Assembly (NCBI RefSeq): GCF_013391085.1
Contig: NZ_CP058334.1
Coordinates: 1,674,001-1,738,000 of the forward strand
Source of the DNA: Natronomonas halophila
Lineage (GTDB): Archaea; Halobacteriota; Halobacteria; Halobacteriales; Haloarculaceae
Direction: 5' to 3'
Length of the DNA stretch: 64,000 bases
Both the position numbers and the translations under genes were made by a program. The notes beneath the pieces are model-generated. The model was not told the origin of the DNA. It searched no databases and was given only the letters and a program-made list of their open reading frames with translations. This document shows positions 32,442 to 41,335 of the stretch, in pieces. Position 1 is the first letter of the stretch. Each line of letters starts with the position of its first letter.

Positions 32442-33704
32442 ATGGCTGACCTCGCGCTTCCCGACGACCCCGCGGCGCCGGACGTGGCAACCGACGGCGT
32501 CTGGCTCCACTGCATCGAATGCGGCGAGCAGTTCGCCCCCTTCGAGGACATCATCTACACCTGTAGCGACTGCGGCGGCCTGCTGGAGGCCCGCTACGAC
32601 CGCTATCCCACCTTCGATGACTTCGACGGGTCGGGCGTCTGGCGGTACAACGCTGCCCTGCCCTTCGAGGAGGGCGTCACCCTCCCCGAGGGCGATACGC
32701 CGCTCCATCGCGTGCCCCGCCTCGAAGAGGAGATCGGCGTCGAGAACCTCCGCATCAAACACGAGGGGATGAACCCCACCGGCTCGTTCAAGGACCGCGG
32801 CATGACCGTCGGCGTTCGCGTCGCCGAGGAACTCGGCGTCGGCCGTCTGGCCTGTGCCTCGACGGGCAACACCTCCGCGGCGCTTGCGGCCTACGGCGCG
32901 CGTGCGGACCTCCAAACGCTCGTTCTCCTGCCCGCGGGTAAGGTCGCGGCCGGAAAAATCGCCCAGGCCAGCCTCCACGGCGCGCGTATCCTCGAAGTCG
33001 ACGGCAACTTCGATTCCTGCCTCGACATCGTCCAGGACCTCGCGGACCGCGGGGAGGCCTACCTGCTCAACTCGCTGAACCCCTTCCGTCTGGAGGGACA
33101 GAAGACAATCGGCCTCGAAATCCTCGAGGAGTTCCACGCCGACTACGGCCGGTTCCCGGACCGCATCGTCCTCCCCGTCGGCAACGCCGGCAACACGGCC
33201 GCCCTCTACAAGTGCTTCCGCGAGATGGTCGCTGCGGGCGAACTCGACGAAAGCGAGGTGCCCAAACTCACCGGCGTACAGGCCGAAGGCGCCGCGCCGA
33301 TGGTCGAAGCCATCGCGGAGGGCGCCGAGGACACCCGCCGCTGGGAGGACGTCGAAACCATCGCGACCGCCATCCGCATCGGCAACCCCGTCAACGCGCC
33401 GAAGGCCCTTCCGGGCATCCGCGAGACGAACGGCACCGCCGTCGCCGTCTCCGACGAGGAAATCACCGACGCCCAGCGCACGCTGGCCGGCGAGGGCGTC
33501 GGCGTCGAACCCGCCTCCGCCGCCTCCGTTGCGGGCCTCCGGAAACTCCGCGAGCAGGGCGTCATCGAGGACGACGAGAACGTGGTCTGCCTGACGACGG
33601 GCCACCTGCTGAAGGACCCCGACGCCGCCGCCGCAGCCGGCGCCGACCCCGAACCGGTCGCGAACGGCACCGAGGCCGTGCTGGAGCACCTCGCCGGCGA
33701 ATAG
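32442..33704 (+). CDS. thrC: Threonine synthase
   Basis: 420 residues. PLP enzyme converting O-phosphohomoserine to threonine. An N-terminal zinc-ribbon-like part (HCIECGEQF, YTCSDCGGLLEARYDRYPTF) precedes the fold-type II core; the PLP Lys is in NPTGSFKDRGMTVGV (near residue 115), and the phosphate-binding loop is VLPVGNAGNTAAL. TLPEGDTPLHRVPRL and ACASTGNTSAALAAYG are family signatures. The ATG at 32442 gives MADLALPDD. Its stop codon abuts the mnhG stop on the opposite strand (TAGCTA at 33702-33707). Confidence 0.95.
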   Translation: MADLALPDDPAAPDVATDGVWLHCIECGEQFAPFEDIIYTCSDCGGLLEARYDRYPTFDDFDGSGVWRYNAALPFEEGVTLPEGDTPLHRVPRLEEEIGVENLRIKHEGMNPTGSFKDRGMTVGVRVAEELGVGRLACASTGNTSAALAAYGARADLQTLVLLPAGKVAAGKIAQASLHGARILEVDGNFDSCLDIVQDLADRGEAYLLNSLNPFRLEGQKTIGLEILEEFHADYGRFPDRIVLPVGNAGNTAALYKCFREMVAAGELDESEVPKLTGVQAEGAAPMVEAIAEGAEDTRRWEDVETIATAIRIGNPVNAPKALPGIRETNGTAVAVSDEEITDAQRTLAGEGVGVEPASAASVAGLRKLREQGVIEDDENVVCLTTGHLLKDPDAAAAAGADPEPVANGTEAVLEHLAGE

Positions 33705-34079
33705 CTACTCCTCGGGTTCTTCCTCGACCGTCTCCCGCTCGTTTTCGCCATCTTTGCTCGGCCACGTGACGCCGCCGAGGAAGGGTACGCCCGCCTTCTG
33801 GGCGGCCCGCGAAATCATGTGGGCGCCGGTCGGCACCGTCAGGAACAGAAAGAGGATGCCGACAAGCGACGTGAGGCCGGCACCCCCCGGCCCGAAGTGG
33901 ACGAACCCGGCGACGAAGACGGCGGCCGTTCCCAGCGTCGTCGGCTTGCTCGTCGCGTGCATCCGGTTGTAGACGTTCGGGAAGCGAATCAGGCCGATAG
34001 TCCCCACCGTGAGGAAGAAGACGCCGACCACGGCCAGCGCTGCGACGGTCAGATGCCGCGCCGTTTCGAGTGCGACCAT
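33705..34079 (-). CDS. mnhG: Mrp/Mnh cation antiporter subunit G
   Basis: 124 residues with three hydrophobic helices (about 12-32, 45-62, 68-88) and an acidic C-terminal tail ending ETVEEEPEE. The core VGTIGLIRFPNVYNRMHATS and KPTTLGTAAVF are diagnostic for MnhG. MnhG is a small membrane subunit of the seven-subunit Mrp Na+(K+)/H+ antiporter. Last gene of the operon. A GGAGG Shine-Dalgarno lies about 7 bases before the ATG at 34079 and supports that start; the gap to mnhF is 45 bases. Confidence 0.95.
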   Translation of the reverse strand: MVALETARHLTVAALAVVGVFFLTVGTIGLIRFPNVYNRMHATSKPTTLGTAAVFVAGFVHFGPGGAGLTSLVGILFLFLTVPTGAHMISRAAQKAGVPFLGGVTWPSKDGENERETVEEEPEE

Positions 34080-34124
34080 ACTATCGGGCCTCCGTTCGTC
34101 GGGTGTGGGTTCGTGCCTGCATGA

Positions 34125-34418
34125 TTACTCCCGTCGGGTGATGATGTCGCCTTCGGTGACGTACTTCGCGACCGTGACCGTCGAGAGGAAGCCGATGATG
34201 GCCAACACGAGGCTGACGGTCACGAAGAGGCCGCGGTCGGTCTTCAGCGCGAAGAGGACGGCGATGGCGACCACGTTCGTCGCGATGGCGTCCAGCGCGA
34301 CGACGCGGTCCGGTACCGTCGGCCCGCGGATGACCCGGTAGCCGCAGACCAGACACAGCGCCGCGGTCACGACGATAGCGCCGTCGATGACGGCGCCTGC
34401 GAGCGTCTCACCGGTCAT
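34125..34418 (-). CDS. mnhF: Mrp/Mnh cation antiporter subunit F
   Basis: 97 residues, three helices. GYRVIRGPTVPDRVVALDAI is the MnhF signature (RGPTxxDRVVALD). Start overlaps the 3' end of mnhE by 11 bases, so translation is likely coupled. It belongs to the membrane arm of the antiporter. Confidence 0.95.
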   Translation of the reverse strand: MTGETLAGAVIDGAIVVTAALCLVCGYRVIRGPTVPDRVVALDAIATNVVAIAVLFALKTDRGLFVTVSLVLAIIGFLSTVTVAKYVTEGDIITRRE

Positions 34419-35064
34419 CGGTGCGCTCCACCTCCGTTTCCTCGCCCCGGTTGGCGAGGTGTTCCATCGGGTCGGCGGCGTTTTTCGGCTCCGGCGGGTA
34501 ATCCGGCGGATGGACCCGAATCTCGGGGGCCTCGTCGCCGGGGTCGAGACGCTCGTCGAAGATGCGGAGCGCGTAGTCCTCCCAGTCGCGTATCGGGTCG
34601 ACGATGGCGTCGACGTCCCGGCCGTCGATAGCGTGGACGTAGAGGGCGTTCTCGTCGGGGTCGTGGTCCATCGTCACCGTCCCCGGCGTGATGGTGATAC
34701 TGTTAGCGATGGTGGTGATGCCGAGGTCGGTCTCGACCCGCAGCGGGACGAGGATGACTTGCGGTTCGATGGCCGTCCACGGCACGAGCGTCCGGTAGGC
34801 GACGTCGACGTTCGCGACGATGATCTCCTTGCTGAAGGCGGCGATATAAAAGGCGATGTACGGGACGATAGTGAACGTCCGGGCGAGGTCGACCCGCTCC
34901 TCGTAGAGTCGCCGGAAGACGTAGGCGACGGGCATCCCGACCGCGAGGCCGACGACGAAGGTACCCAGAAGTCCCTTCAGGGTCGGCGCTGCGCCCTGAA
35001 CGAATACCCACAGGACGCCGAACAGCGTCCCGGCGACCAGCCACCGCCGCGTCGTGATGCTCAT
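34408..35064 (-). CDS. mnhE: Mrp/Mnh cation antiporter subunit E with long acidic tail
   Basis: 218 residues. Helices near residues 8-27 and 30-50 and a third around 68-90 (FTIVPYIAFYIAAFSKEIIV), then the cytoplasmic MnhE domain with ILVPLRVETDLGITTIANSI and TITPGTVTMDHDPDENALYV. Usual MnhE proteins are about 160 residues; this one carries about 60 extra acidic, Pro-rich residues (from about 158, RLDPGDEAPEIRVHPPDYPP on), a halophile-type extension. Its ATG overlaps the mnhD stop (ATGA at 35061-35064). Confidence 0.94.
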   Translation of the reverse strand: MSITTRRWLVAGTLFGVLWVFVQGAAPTLKGLLGTFVVGLAVGMPVAYVFRRLYEERVDLARTFTIVPYIAFYIAAFSKEIIVANVDVAYRTLVPWTAIEPQVILVPLRVETDLGITTIANSITITPGTVTMDHDPDENALYVHAIDGRDVDAIVDPIRDWEDYALRIFDERLDPGDEAPEIRVHPPDYPPEPKNAADPMEHLANRGEETEVERTDDR

Positions 35065-36650
35065 GCGTTGTCACCTCCGGGGTCGACCGCGTCGACGTAG
35101 GCGTCGGTATCGAGGGCCGCCTCCGCGGCAGCGTCGGCGAACGTGTATACGGGCTCGAAGCCGACGCCGACGAGGACGACCAGTCCCGCCAGCGTCGCCA
35201 CGAGCGCGACCAGTCGGGTATCGACGGGGTCGGTATCGACCGCTTCGGTCGGCGCCCCCCAGAAACACTCGGTCCAGACGCGCGTCGAGTAGACGAGCGT
35301 CAGGAACGCCCCCGCCAGTAGGACGGCCAGCAGGCCGACCGACGCGACCGTCGTGTCGGCCGCTATTCGGACGATGGCCGCCTCGAAGACGAGGAACTTG
35401 CCGAAGAAGCCGACCAGCGGCGGGATGCCGACGAGCGAGAGGCTGCCGACGAAGAAGGCCGCCGCGAACGTCGAGGAGCGTTCGGCCAGTCCGCCGAGGT
35501 CAGCGATTTTCGTCGTCCCCGCCGTATCTCGGATGACCGCCGCCGAGAAGAAGAGCAGGCTCTTCGTGAGGGCGTGATGAAGCGCGTAGACGAGCGCGGC
35601 CACGAGCGCGAGGCGTCGGGCGGAGTCGCTGGTCGCCGCGGCGGCGACGGCGACCGGCGCGGCGATGAAGCCGACCTGGCCGATGCTGGAGTAGGCCAGC
35701 AGACTGTCGAGGTGGCTCCGACTCACCGCGCCGATGCCGCCGACCAGAACGCTGGCGGCGGCCATGACCAGCAGCACCGGCGCGAGGAAGGCAAGCGGCG
35801 AGTCGCCGCCGAAGAAGGGCGCGGACAGCGAGGCGTCCGCGAAGACGGTGAAATACAGGCGGATGATGGCGTAGATACCGACCTTCTTGGTCACGCCGGC
35901 GAGCATGGCCGCGATGGGCAGCGGCGCCGCGCGATAGGCCGACGGCACCCAGAACTGGAAGGGAACGAGCCCGGCCTTCAGCGCGAAGGTGGCGAGGATG
36001 AGCGCCGAGAAGCCGACGACCGGCGCCGTCTCGACGGCCGAGGGTTCGGCCAGTACGACGGCCATATCGGCCATGTTGAGCGTGCCGACCGTCGCGTAGA
36101 GGCCGCCGACCGACAGCAGCATGAAGACGCCGCCGAGGACGTTCAACACGACGTAGCGGGCCGCCGCCGCGGTGTGCTGGGCGTTGCCGTAGAAGGCGAC
36201 GAAGACGTAACTCGCCATCAGCATCACCTCGAACCACACGAAGAGGTTGAAGAGGTCACCCGTCAGGAAGGCACCCGTGACGCCCAAAAGCAGGAAGCCG
36301 AAGACGGGGTGGTAGTAGACCTGCTGGTTGCGACGGTCGATGAAGTAGACGGAGACGGCGGCCGCAAAGAAGGCGACGATGGCCGTCATCGACAGCATGA
36401 ACGCCGACAGGGCGTCGACGACGAGCGTGATACCGAAGGGTGCGGGCCAACCGCCGACCTGATAGGCGACCGCGCCGGTCGCATCGGGCGCGAAGACCGT
36501 CCGGTAGACCAGTGCGCCGATGAGGACGGCATAGACTGCGGTGCCGGCGACGGTCGCGCCCTGCTGGAGGCGCCAGCGGCCCCGCGTCAGGAGCGCGACG
36601 GCGGCGATGCCGAACGCAACGAGCATCGGCGCGATGACGAGCGTCTCCAT
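35061..36650 (-). CDS. mnhD: Mrp/Mnh cation antiporter subunit D (NuoM/N-like)
   Basis: 529 residues, about 14 transmembrane helices, homologous to complex I proton-pumping subunits. Key features: Glu in NLFVWFEVMLMASYVFVA (TM5 Glu), Lys in ALKAGLVPFQFWVPSAYRAA, and SLLAYSSIGQVGFIAAPVAV. It carries the ion path together with MnhA. Its ATG at 36650 directly abuts the mnhC stop. Part of the A-G operon. Confidence 0.95.
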   Translation of the reverse strand: METLVIAPMLVAFGIAAVALLTRGRWRLQQGATVAGTAVYAVLIGALVYRTVFAPDATGAVAYQVGGWPAPFGITLVVDALSAFMLSMTAIVAFFAAAVSVYFIDRRNQQVYYHPVFGFLLLGVTGAFLTGDLFNLFVWFEVMLMASYVFVAFYGNAQHTAAAARYVVLNVLGGVFMLLSVGGLYATVGTLNMADMAVVLAEPSAVETAPVVGFSALILATFALKAGLVPFQFWVPSAYRAAPLPIAAMLAGVTKKVGIYAIIRLYFTVFADASLSAPFFGGDSPLAFLAPVLLVMAAASVLVGGIGAVSRSHLDSLLAYSSIGQVGFIAAPVAVAAAATSDSARRLALVAALVYALHHALTKSLLFFSAAVIRDTAGTTKIADLGGLAERSSTFAAAFFVGSLSLVGIPPLVGFFGKFLVFEAAIVRIAADTTVASVGLLAVLLAGAFLTLVYSTRVWTECFWGAPTEAVDTDPVDTRLVALVATLAGLVVLVGVGFEPVYTFADAAAEAALDTDAYVDAVDPGGDNA

Positions 36651-36992
36651 CTATTCCCACTCCCTGAGGTCCATACTCTCGTTTTCCTGATAGGCGCGAT
36701 ACGACAACACGAGCGCGAAGGCGGTCATGCCGAAACTGATGACGATGGCGGTCAACACGAGCGCCTGCACCAGCGGGTCGGCGGTCGCCGGAAACGGCGC
36801 ATAGCGGGTCCCGAGGACGGGCACGGTGTCGCTCGTGCCCTCCCGGATCCCGCCCATCGTGATGAGGTAGACGTTCGCCGCCTGCGAGATGACGGCCACG
36901 CCCCAGACGACGTGGATGATGTCGTCTCGGAGCAGCAGGAAGGTCCCGAGTGCGAAGAGGGCGCCGACTGCCGCCGCGATGCCGACCGTCAT
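36651..36992 (-). CDS. mnhC: Mrp/Mnh cation antiporter subunit C (NuoK-like)
   Basis: 113 residues from the ATG at 36992 (MTVGIAAAVGALFALGTFLL). Three helices, the NuoK/MnhC layout; VVWGVAVISQAANVYLITMG and ADPLVQALVLTAIVISFGMT are the conserved helices. The ATG overlaps the mnhB stop (ATGA). A longer frame to 37508 is the shadow of mnhB. Confidence 0.95.
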   Translation of the reverse strand: MTVGIAAAVGALFALGTFLLLRDDIIHVVWGVAVISQAANVYLITMGGIREGTSDTVPVLGTRYAPFPATADPLVQALVLTAIVISFGMTAFALVLSYRAYQENESMDLREWE

Positions 36993-37453
36993 TCGGCGCC
37001 CACCACCGAAAGCACCGCCAGCAGGCCCCCGACGACGACACAGAAGATGCCGATATCGAAGACCAGCGCCGACGCCAGTTCCACCTCGCCGTACAGCGGC
37101 ACGCCGTGGACGTAGGTGTAGGTCTGGGTGAGGAACGGTTCGCCGAACAGCATCGGGACGACGCCGCTGACGAACGCGAGGAGGACGCCGAGAACGAACA
37201 GGCGGCGGTAGGCCTCGACGGTCCGGTGCTGGAGGATGCCGGTCCCGGGGTCGACCTCGCGGCCGAGGACGCCGACCTCCAGATAATCGAGGCCGTAGGC
37301 GACGTACACCAGCGCGAAGGCCGCCACCGTCAGGACGCCACCGATGAAACCGCCGCCGGGGTCGTTGTGGCCCTGCAGGAACAGCGAGAGGGCGACCACG
37401 AGCACGATGGGGACGACGACCCGCGCCGTCGTCCGCATAATCGTCGTCGTCAT
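36989..37453 (-). CDS. mnhB: Mrp/Mnh cation antiporter subunit B
   Basis: 154 residues, four helices. SLFLQGHNDPGGGFIGGVLT is the hallmark (GHxxPGGGFxGG) of MnhB. Start overlaps the mnhA stop by the ATGA arrangement (37450-37453); stop overlaps mnhC. Confidence 0.95.
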   Translation of the reverse strand: MTTTIMRTTARVVVPIVLVVALSLFLQGHNDPGGGFIGGVLTVAAFALVYVAYGLDYLEVGVLGREVDPGTGILQHRTVEAYRRLFVLGVLLAFVSGVVPMLFGEPFLTQTYTYVHGVPLYGEVELASALVFDIGIFCVVVGGLLAVLSVVGAE

Positions 37454-39792
37454 TGCGTCTCACCCCGGTCGCGCATCTCCAGTAGCACCAGCACCGACAG
37501 CGCGGCAAGCAGGATGACCGCCGCCTCGCCCAGCGTGTCGAACGCTCGGAAGTCGGTCAGGATGACGTTGACGATGTTCGTCCCGCCGCCGCCGGGCACC
37601 GCGTTGTCGACGTAGTAGCGACTCGTCTCGGTCAGCGACGGGTCCGGACTGGCCACCAGCACCGAGACGAACGCCGTCGCGCCGACCAGTATCGAGAGGG
37701 CGATATCCCGGGTGACGACGCTCGGCCGTAACTCGGTGTAGAAGGCCGGCAACTCCTCGATTATGAGCAGGAAGACCAACAGGAGGAGCGTCTCGACGAC
37801 CAGTTGCGTCAACGCGAGGTCCGGGCCGCTGGCCAGCACGTAGAAGACGGCGACCATGAACCCGAGGATGCCGAGGGTCAGCACGCCCGCGACGTGGGAG
37901 TCGGCGGTGGTCACCGCCAGCGCGGCGACGACGGCAACCGCGAGGACGAGCAGTAGCGCCGCCGGCGCTCGCTGTCCCGCAAGGCCGGGTTGGACGGCCG
38001 TGACCCAGTAGCCCAGCAGCGTCAGGCCGCTGGCGGTGGCGAGCGCCCACGTCACGTAGGTCCGTAGCAGGCCGTTGTGGACGACGGCATCGAGTCGCGT
38101 GCTCGCGGCGTCGAGGACTTCCAGCATGTCGGCGTAGAGCGCGGCGGGTTCCAAGAGCGTCGCCCCGGATTCGACCCGGGCGATTCCCGACCGGACCCGC
38201 CCGGAGAAGGGGTAGGCGGCCCCACCGACGACCAGTGCGACGACGCTCATCAGCACCGGCCCCGACAGCGAGGTCGGAATCCCGGCGTGGACCTCGACGG
38301 GCTTGAGCGTCGTTGCGCTCGCGGCGTCGTTGACGATGAAGTCGATGGCGACGCCGGGAGCGACGCTGACGACGCCGACGAGAACGGCGAGTACCGCCGG
38401 CGGTGCCACGAGCAGGGCCGACGGGCGATGGGCGACCGACGCCGTCTCGGGCTGGTCGCCGAAGAAGATGCTCAAGAACCGCAGCGAGTAGAGGACGGTG
38501 AAGATGCTGGCGAGGAGGGCGACGGCGGGATAGAGCCACGCGAGGCCGCCGGCCGCGTGGGCGGTCTCCCACGCCGCTTCGAAGAGCAACTCCTTGGAGT
38601 AGAAGCCGTTGAACGGCGGGACGCCGGCCATGCTCAACCCCGTAATGACGGCGATGGTGGCCGTAATCGGCAGGTCGCCCCGGAGGCCGCCCAACTCGTC
38701 TATCCGCCGGCTTCCGGCCTCGTGGGCGACGATGCCGGCCACGAGGAAGAGCGCGGCTTTGAACAGCGCGTGATTGAACAGGTGGAAAGCGCCCGCCTCC
38801 GCGCCATAGTAGGTGGTGAAGCCGAACCCGGCGACCATCAACCCGAGGTGGCTGGCCGTCGAGTAGGCAAGCAGTTCCTTGATGTCCGTGGCGACGACGG
38901 CGAGGACGGCGCCGACGGTCATCGTCAGGAGGCCGACGGCAGCCAGCAGGGTCGTCCATTCGTCGCCAACGAAGAGGGGACGCATCCGGCCGAGGACGTA
39001 GACGCCGACCTTGACCATCGTCGCCGAGTGGAGGAACGCGGAGACGGGCGTCGGCGCGACCATCGCGTTCGGCAGCCAGAAGTGGAGCGGCACCTGCGCG
39101 GATTTGGCGGCCGCGGCGACCGCGATGAGGACGAGTGCCGGCACGAAGAGGCCGGCCTCGGTCAGTTCCGCGCGCATCGCCTCGCGCTCGGCGAGCATCA
39201 CCGCGAGGTCGAAGGTGCGGCCGCCCAGCGCCGGCCCGCTGGCGACCGCAAGCAGGAGGATGCCGGCCAGCAGACAGAGGCCGCCGCCGACGGTCACGAG
39301 CATCGCCATCCGGGCCGAATACAGCGACGGTTCGTCGTCGGTGTAGTAGCCGATGAGGACGAACGAACAGACGCTGGTCAACTCCCAGAAGAGGAAGAGC
39401 GAAACGAGGTCCGAGGCGAAGGCGACGCCGAGAATCGAGCCCATGAACGCCGACAGCGCCATATAAAAGCGGCCGAGGTTCGGCTTGCCGTGCATGTAGC
39501 GGCCGGCGTAGGTGAAGATGAGGACGCCGATGCCGCTGGCCAAAAGCGCGAAGAGGAGCGCCCACCCGTCGACGTAGAAGCCAAGCGAGATGTCTCGCGA
39601 GGGAATCCACGACACCGCGACCGAGCCCTGTCGGCCGTGCTGGGAAGCGACGAGGCCGAACGCGACGGCGGCGACGGCGGCCCCGACGTAGCCGGCGCGG
39701 TCGCCGACGACCCGATAAAAGAGCGGCATCGCCGCTGCCGCGACGAAGGGAAGGAGGACCGCGGCGAGAACGACCGATAGCTGCGGGTCCAT
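37450..39792 (-). CDS. mnhA: Mrp/Mnh cation antiporter subunit A (NuoL-like with C-terminal MbhD/MbhE-like part)
   Basis: 780 residues, about 20 helices. Residues 1-500 are NuoL-like: WELTSVCSFVLIGYY (TM5 Glu), KSAQVPLHFWLPNAMVAPTP (TM7 Lys), VATDIKELLAYSTASHLGLM and PPFNGFYSKELLFEAAWE. Residues about 600-780 are the DUF4040/MbhD- and MbhE-like segment (ALTQLVVETLLLLVFLLIIE, NIVNVILTDFRAFDTLGEAA). The operon is therefore a standard group-1, seven-gene Mrp system exporting Na+ or K+ against protons, useful for pH and salt balance. First gene; a TTTAAGG about 30 bases upstream and GAGG 8-11 bases before the ATG suggest its own promoter. Confidence 0.95.
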   Translation of the reverse strand: MDPQLSVVLAAVLLPFVAAAAMPLFYRVVGDRAGYVGAAVAAVAFGLVASQHGRQGSVAVSWIPSRDISLGFYVDGWALLFALLASGIGVLIFTYAGRYMHGKPNLGRFYMALSAFMGSILGVAFASDLVSLFLFWELTSVCSFVLIGYYTDDEPSLYSARMAMLVTVGGGLCLLAGILLLAVASGPALGGRTFDLAVMLAEREAMRAELTEAGLFVPALVLIAVAAAAKSAQVPLHFWLPNAMVAPTPVSAFLHSATMVKVGVYVLGRMRPLFVGDEWTTLLAAVGLLTMTVGAVLAVVATDIKELLAYSTASHLGLMVAGFGFTTYYGAEAGAFHLFNHALFKAALFLVAGIVAHEAGSRRIDELGGLRGDLPITATIAVITGLSMAGVPPFNGFYSKELLFEAAWETAHAAGGLAWLYPAVALLASIFTVLYSLRFLSIFFGDQPETASVAHRPSALLVAPPAVLAVLVGVVSVAPGVAIDFIVNDAASATTLKPVEVHAGIPTSLSGPVLMSVVALVVGGAAYPFSGRVRSGIARVESGATLLEPAALYADMLEVLDAASTRLDAVVHNGLLRTYVTWALATASGLTLLGYWVTAVQPGLAGQRAPAALLLVLAVAVVAALAVTTADSHVAGVLTLGILGFMVAVFYVLASGPDLALTQLVVETLLLLVFLLIIEELPAFYTELRPSVVTRDIALSILVGATAFVSVLVASPDPSLTETSRYYVDNAVPGGGGTNIVNVILTDFRAFDTLGEAAVILLAALSVLVLLEMRDRGETQ

Positions 39793-39817
39793 CAGTTGTC
39801 CCTCACATCTCGTGGCA

Positions 39818-39826
39818 CCCTTAAAT
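39818..39826 (-). promoter_or_regulatory. TATA-like box for the mnh operon
   Basis: AATTTAAGG on the minus strand, centred about 30 bases before the mnhA ATG at 39792 and after the stop of GTP cyclohydrolase III. Confidence 0.5.
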
Positions 39827-39870
39827 TAGTACCCGGTCGGCCCGTCGCGTTCCGGGAGTTCGTCGCCGCC

Positions 39871-40620
39871 TTACTGCCGGGTTCGGGCCGGCGATTCGAG
39901 CGTTATCCGTTCGCCCGTCTCCCGACCGGCTTCCAGCGCGTGCTTCGCTTGAATACCCGCGCCTGTCGGCATTTCGGCGGTTCCGACGCCGACCCGCAGG
40001 TCGACGCCCGTGCGTTCGGCCTCGCCGAGCGCCGCCTCGTAGGCCGCTTTTTCCAGCGGCGGACAGACTGCGATGGCGTTGTCGCCGCCGACGAAGAATG
40101 TGAGCGCGCCGCGGTCGTACAGCGGGTCGGCGATGGCGCTGATGCCGCGGGTAATCGACTGATAGGCCGTGTACGCGTCGGAGGTGTCCGTGTAGTGGGT
40201 CGTCGCGTCGACGACGTCGAAGTGGGCAACGTCGAGAGGTTCGACGCTTCCCGTCTCGCCGACGAGTACGCGCTGCCGGTCGGGGTCCTGTGCGCTGCCC
40301 GCCTGCTGGAGGTGACCGGTCGCGGCCGCCAGCGCCGCCCGTGGCGTCTCTCCCGGGCCGATGCCCGCGCTAACCGAGACGGGATAGCGGTCGTCGAGTT
40401 CGTCCAGTATCCCCTCGTGTGCCTGCCGGTCCATGCCGGGCGTCACCGCGACGACGTTGTCCCCGCGGGCGTAGAACGCGTAGCCGCCGTGGTCGCCGAC
40501 GGCTTCCGCGATGTCGGCGTAGAGCCGCGACTGGAGGGTCTGGAGGCGCATCTCCGGCCGCGGGTCGGGCGTCGTCGTCCACGGGCCGTAGTTGTCGAGT
40601 TGGAACAGCGTCGCCTGCAT
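39871..40620 (-). CDS. GTP cyclohydrolase III (archaeal)
   Basis: 249 residues, the size of archaeal GTP cyclohydrolase III. This Mg2+ enzyme, structurally related to nucleotide cyclases, converts GTP to the formylaminopyrimidine phosphate that begins riboflavin and F420 synthesis in many archaea. Two similar halves are visible: NYGPWTTTPDPRPEMRLQTL, YARGDNVVAVTPGM and AGIGPGETPRAALAAATGHL in the first; DVVDATTHYTDTSDAYTAYQ, FFVGGDNAIAVCP and VGVGTAEMPTGAGIQAKHAL in the second. The ATG overlaps the stop of the riboflavin-synthase-like gene upstream (shared base 40620), so the pair is translationally coupled, tying both to flavin metabolism. Confidence 0.93.
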   Translation of the reverse strand: MQATLFQLDNYGPWTTTPDPRPEMRLQTLQSRLYADIAEAVGDHGGYAFYARGDNVVAVTPGMDRQAHEGILDELDDRYPVSVSAGIGPGETPRAALAAATGHLQQAGSAQDPDRQRVLVGETGSVEPLDVAHFDVVDATTHYTDTSDAYTAYQSITRGISAIADPLYDRGALTFFVGGDNAIAVCPPLEKAAYEAALGEAERTGVDLRVGVGTAEMPTGAGIQAKHALEAGRETGERITLESPARTRQ

Positions 40621-41195
40621 CAGGCCTCCACTGCCTCCCCGCGGGCGTACTTCGCGAGCACGTCGTACTCGACATTGACCGCATCACCGACCGAAACCGC
40701 GGGCAGTGCCGTCTCGTCTCGTGTCGTCGGGACCGTCGCGACGGTGAACGTATCGCTCCCCACGTCGGCGACGGTGAGGCTCGCTCCATCGAGTGCGATG
40801 GCACCCTTCTCAACCACGTACGGCGAGGCCGGCCGCTCGAAGACGTACTCGTGGGTGTCGCCGCCGTCCCGGACCTCGCGGAGGGTCGTGGTCGTATCGA
40901 CGGTGCCCTTCACGACGTGGCCGTCGAACCGGCCGTCGGCAGCGAGGGGGCGTTCGAGGTTGACGGTGTCGCCGGCGTCCAGTCGCCCTATCGTGGTCCG
41001 TCGCCGTGTCTCCGCCGAACAGTCGGCGACGAGCAGGCCGTCCTCGCGGGCGGCGACGGTGAGGCAGACACCGTCGACGGCGAGGCTATCGCCGTGTTCG
41101 CGCTCGAACGGCGCGTCGATGGACAGGCGAAGGCCGCCGTCGTGATGGTCGACATCCCGTACCGTGCCGGTCGCTTCGATGATTCCGGTGTACAC
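40620..41195 (-). CDS. Divergent riboflavin synthase-like (lumazine-binding) protein
   Basis: 191 residues from a GTG at 41195 (protein begins MYTGIIEATG); no ATG fits. Two lumazine-binding repeats as in riboflavin synthase, with DGVCLTV (Cys44), KGAIALDGASLTVADVG in repeat two. Compared with the canonical copy at 13929: residue 2 is Tyr not Phe, and the GHxxxGH motif is GHVVKGT, i.e. the second His is Thr98. Loss of this position is also seen in non-catalytic lumazine proteins, so it may bind a flavin or lumazine rather than dismutate it. It could still be active. Coupled to GTP cyclohydrolase III. An AT-rich leader (41196-41260) holds the promoter. Confidence 0.85.
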   Translation of the reverse strand: MYTGIIEATGTVRDVDHHDGGLRLSIDAPFEREHGDSLAVDGVCLTVAAREDGLLVADCSAETRRRTTIGRLDAGDTVNLERPLAADGRFDGHVVKGTVDTTTTLREVRDGGDTHEYVFERPASPYVVEKGAIALDGASLTVADVGSDTFTVATVPTTRDETALPAVSVGDAVNVEYDVLAKYARGEAVEA

Positions 41196-41335
41196 GGTAG
41201 AGCGGGGCACTCGGTTCCTCAAGAATGTTCCTAAATTAGATATGCATAACGTATTTGTTATAGATGTGGTTCCGGGGACCGTTCGGCCGGTAAACCCGCT
41301 GCTGTCGGGCAGGCGTGCGCAAAACCAGTCGGTGG

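Noticed and set aside
35574-39780. Long plus-strand ORFs (513 and 567 codons) opposite the mnh operon
   Set aside because: Antisense shadows rich in Arg/Asp/Glu without any domain; the minus strand encodes seven recognisable subunits.
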